DNA from: CAYRYU01 sp964428355
GTDB taxonomy: Bacteria > Muiribacteriota > Ozemobacteria > Ozemobacterales > Ozemobacteraceae
Reading direction: 5' to 3'
Length of the DNA stretch: 25,461 bases
NCBI GenBank assembly: GCA_964428355.1
Contig: CAYRYU010000106.1
Coordinates: forward strand, 1 to 25,461
The translations under genes were made by a program, and so were the position numbers. The notes beneath the pieces were generated by a model, which was not told the origin of the DNA, made no database searches, and saw only the letters and a program-made list of their open reading frames with translations. This document shows positions 24,160 through 25,461 of the stretch, piece after piece; positions within the stretch are counted from its first letter, which is position 1, and the number at the start of each line of letters is the position of its first letter.

Positions 24160-25461
24160 ATGAGTCGAGTATTCTTCTCCGCTTGCCTGTTTCTGGGCCT
24201 GATCGGTCTTTTTTTTGCTCCGGCTTGTTGGGCGGAAAAAAAGCTGTATGGCCAGGCAGATTACGATCTGGTCAAGAAATGGCACAAGGAGATCACGGGA
24301 AAGGAGCTGGCGGACAAGGCGTATCGGCAGGCAATCTCCAGTCTCGACGACGGTTCGATGGACCTGGAGGAGCTTCGGACAAGCTTCGTCAACAGCGAGG
24401 ATGGAAAGAAGAATCTGTCGGTCATCAACCGCATGTTCTGGGGATATCTTGCCCGCCCCGCCACGCAGGACGAAACCAAGGCGATCGAGGATTTCGTCGC
24501 AAAGATCACCGATCCGATCGAAAAGCAGATCGAGGGGATCATCAATCACCGCGAGCTCCGGCCTCACTCCGGGATCACCGGGGCAAATCTACTGTCCGAC
24601 CTGAAGGCTTCCTTCTCCCTCGAGGAGGCCCGGAAAGCCATCCAGATGTCGGACGAGTATGCGAACCTCTGCCTGAGGGAACTCTACAAGCGGTACCTGG
24701 GGCGGGAAGCCGATGAGGGTGGTCTGGGGGATTACCGGCGCCAGTTTCGAGAGCGCCCTGGCCGGGTGTTCATTCCGGAGTTCTGGCGGCGGGTCCGGAT
24801 GAGCCTGCTCAATAGCCAGGAAGGGGCGCACCGCCATCCGAACAAGGCTGATCGGCTTTTCCTCGCTTTCTACCGACGATTCCCCTCGGACAACGATCGG
24901 AAAAACTTCGAGAACCGTTCCGATGCAGAGTTGTCCGAGCTTCTCGATTGCAGCGATGGCGCGATGCGCCATCGGATGCAGCAGGTCTATCGCTGGATTT
25001 TCGGATTCGAAGCCGATTCCGGAGGCCTCAAATACTGGACCGACGAAGCGATCAAGTCCCTCAGAGCCTGGTATCGCAACCCGATGCTTCAAAAGCTCGG
25101 TGACGCGATGTGCCCGGTTATAAACCGAATCCAGGACTTCGCCCAGAATCCCCCCGACGTGATGACGAACCTCGCCATCGCCCAGCAGGCACTGGCGGAA
25201 GAGGTCCGGAGCAGGGAAGAGATCAAGAAGACCGAGAAAGAGACTCCCGAAATGGAGGCAAACAAGACCAATCAGGAGGTCGCGGTTCGGGATCTTTTCG
25301 AGGAATACGTTCTCAGGATTCCCACCGATGCGGAAGTGAGCAAGATCATCAAGGACGGAGAGAAAAAAGCCCCCCCAAAGGGAGGAAAGGCTGAGGAACT
25401 CGCCGCTAAAGCCAAGGCGATGGTCATCTCCTCCAAAGAATTCGCGGCTGCCGCCAAGGTC
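24160..25461 (+). CDS. Exported protein with DUF4214-like repeats (partial, runs off window)
   Basis: An open frame of 434 codons with no stop before the window end, so the gene is incomplete. A signal peptide (M-S-R-V-F-F, hydrophobic core, A-C-W-A near residue 25) marks it for export. Five related segments start near residues 92, 170, 233, 273 and 376, each with a pattern like L-Y-x-R-Y-L-G-R-x-x-D. The clearest are L-Y-K-R-Y-L-G-R-E-A-D-E-G-G-L and V-Y-R-W-I-F-G-F-E-A-D-S-G-G-L-K-Y-W, which match DUF4214-type motifs known from surface and secreted proteins. Charged Lys/Glu-rich linkers follow near 345-370. The ATG has a GGGAGGG ribosome binding site four bases upstream. Function is not known; a surface or matrix role is inference. 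Confidence 0.8.
   Translation, partial: MSRVFFSACLFLGLIGLFFAPACWAEKKLYGQADYDLVKKWHKEITGKELADKAYRQAISSLDDGSMDLEELRTSFVNSEDGKKNLSVINRMFWGYLARPATQDETKAIEDFVAKITDPIEKQIEGIINHRELRPHSGITGANLLSDLKASFSLEEARKAIQMSDEYANLCLRELYKRYLGREADEGGLGDYRRQFRERPGRVFIPEFWRRVRMSLLNSQEGAHRHPNKADRLFLAFYRRFPSDNDRKNFENRSDAELSELLDCSDGAMRHRMQQVYRWIFGFEADSGGLKYWTDEAIKSLRAWYRNPMLQKLGDAMCPVINRIQDFAQNPPDVMTNLAIAQQALAEEVRSREEIKKTEKETPEMEANKTNQEVAVRDLFEEYVLRIPTDAEVSKIIKDGEKKAPPKGGKAEELAAKAKAMVISSKEFAAAAKV

Overview
The window is a GC-rich, densely packed stretch of bacterial chromosome. It comes from a Gram-negative organism: it encodes an outer-membrane porin ending in Phe, a TolC-type channel, a tripartite RND pump, a lipoprotein and several signal-peptide proteins. 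A complete chemotaxis operon shows that it responds to chemical gradients. The operon style (CheD, a CheX-like phosphatase, a CheA with two HPt domains, no CheZ) together with a stand-alone H-NOX protein recalls deltaproteobacteria-like lineages or related uncultured phyla. I cannot fix the phylum from sequence alone. No rRNA, tRNA, CRISPR array, insertion sequence or prophage gene was seen.

Layout. (1) 1-1922, plus strand: a SAM-dependent methyltransferase and an unrecognised protein with a helical N-terminus, a proline-rich linker and four membrane segments. (2) 2027-6632, plus strand: a good sigma70-like promoter with an 11-bp palindrome in its spacer drives porin, a one-lobe PstS-like periplasmic protein, a methyl-accepting chemotaxis protein and a lipoprotein, ending at a strong bidirectional terminator. 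(3) 6645-15661, minus strand: a nine-gene chemotaxis operon in the order MCP, degenerate receiver, cheA, cheW, cheR, cheB, cheD, CheY-like receiver, cheX-like. Many genes overlap by 4 bp and five use GTG or TTG starts. (4) 15896-22022, plus strand: a MarR-family regulator overlapping a TolC-like / membrane fusion / RND permease operon, with a sigma70-like promoter and an inverted repeat just before the regulator. (5) 22044-23992, minus strand: an H-NOX haem protein and, upstream of it, a secreted HExxH metalloprotease, separated by a small palindromic tandem repeat. (6) 24160 to the window edge, plus strand: an exported protein with repeated DUF4214-like motifs, cut by the window end.

How the parts may work together. 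The che operon supplies a full signalling and adaptation set: kinase, coupling protein, methyltransferase, methylesterase, deamidase, response regulator and phosphatase. The second MCP lies in the porin cluster and shares the same signalling-helix length, so it could feed the same CheA/CheW. The porin plus mini-binding protein plus MCP arrangement suggests a nutrient-uptake and sensing module, possibly for phosphate or another anion. MarR and the RND operon form a self-contained drug or toxic-compound efflux unit. The H-NOX protein lacks the distal tyrosine of O2-binding members and is therefore predicted to sense NO, but no partner gene lies beside it.

Most unusual points: a receiver-like protein co-encoded with CheA that has lost every phosphorylation residue; a CheD whose catalytic Thr position is Ala; a CheR with a low-complexity insertion in its beta-subdomain; an RND permease with about 31 extra hydrophobic residues; and an 18-bp repeat flanking the che/marR intergenic region.
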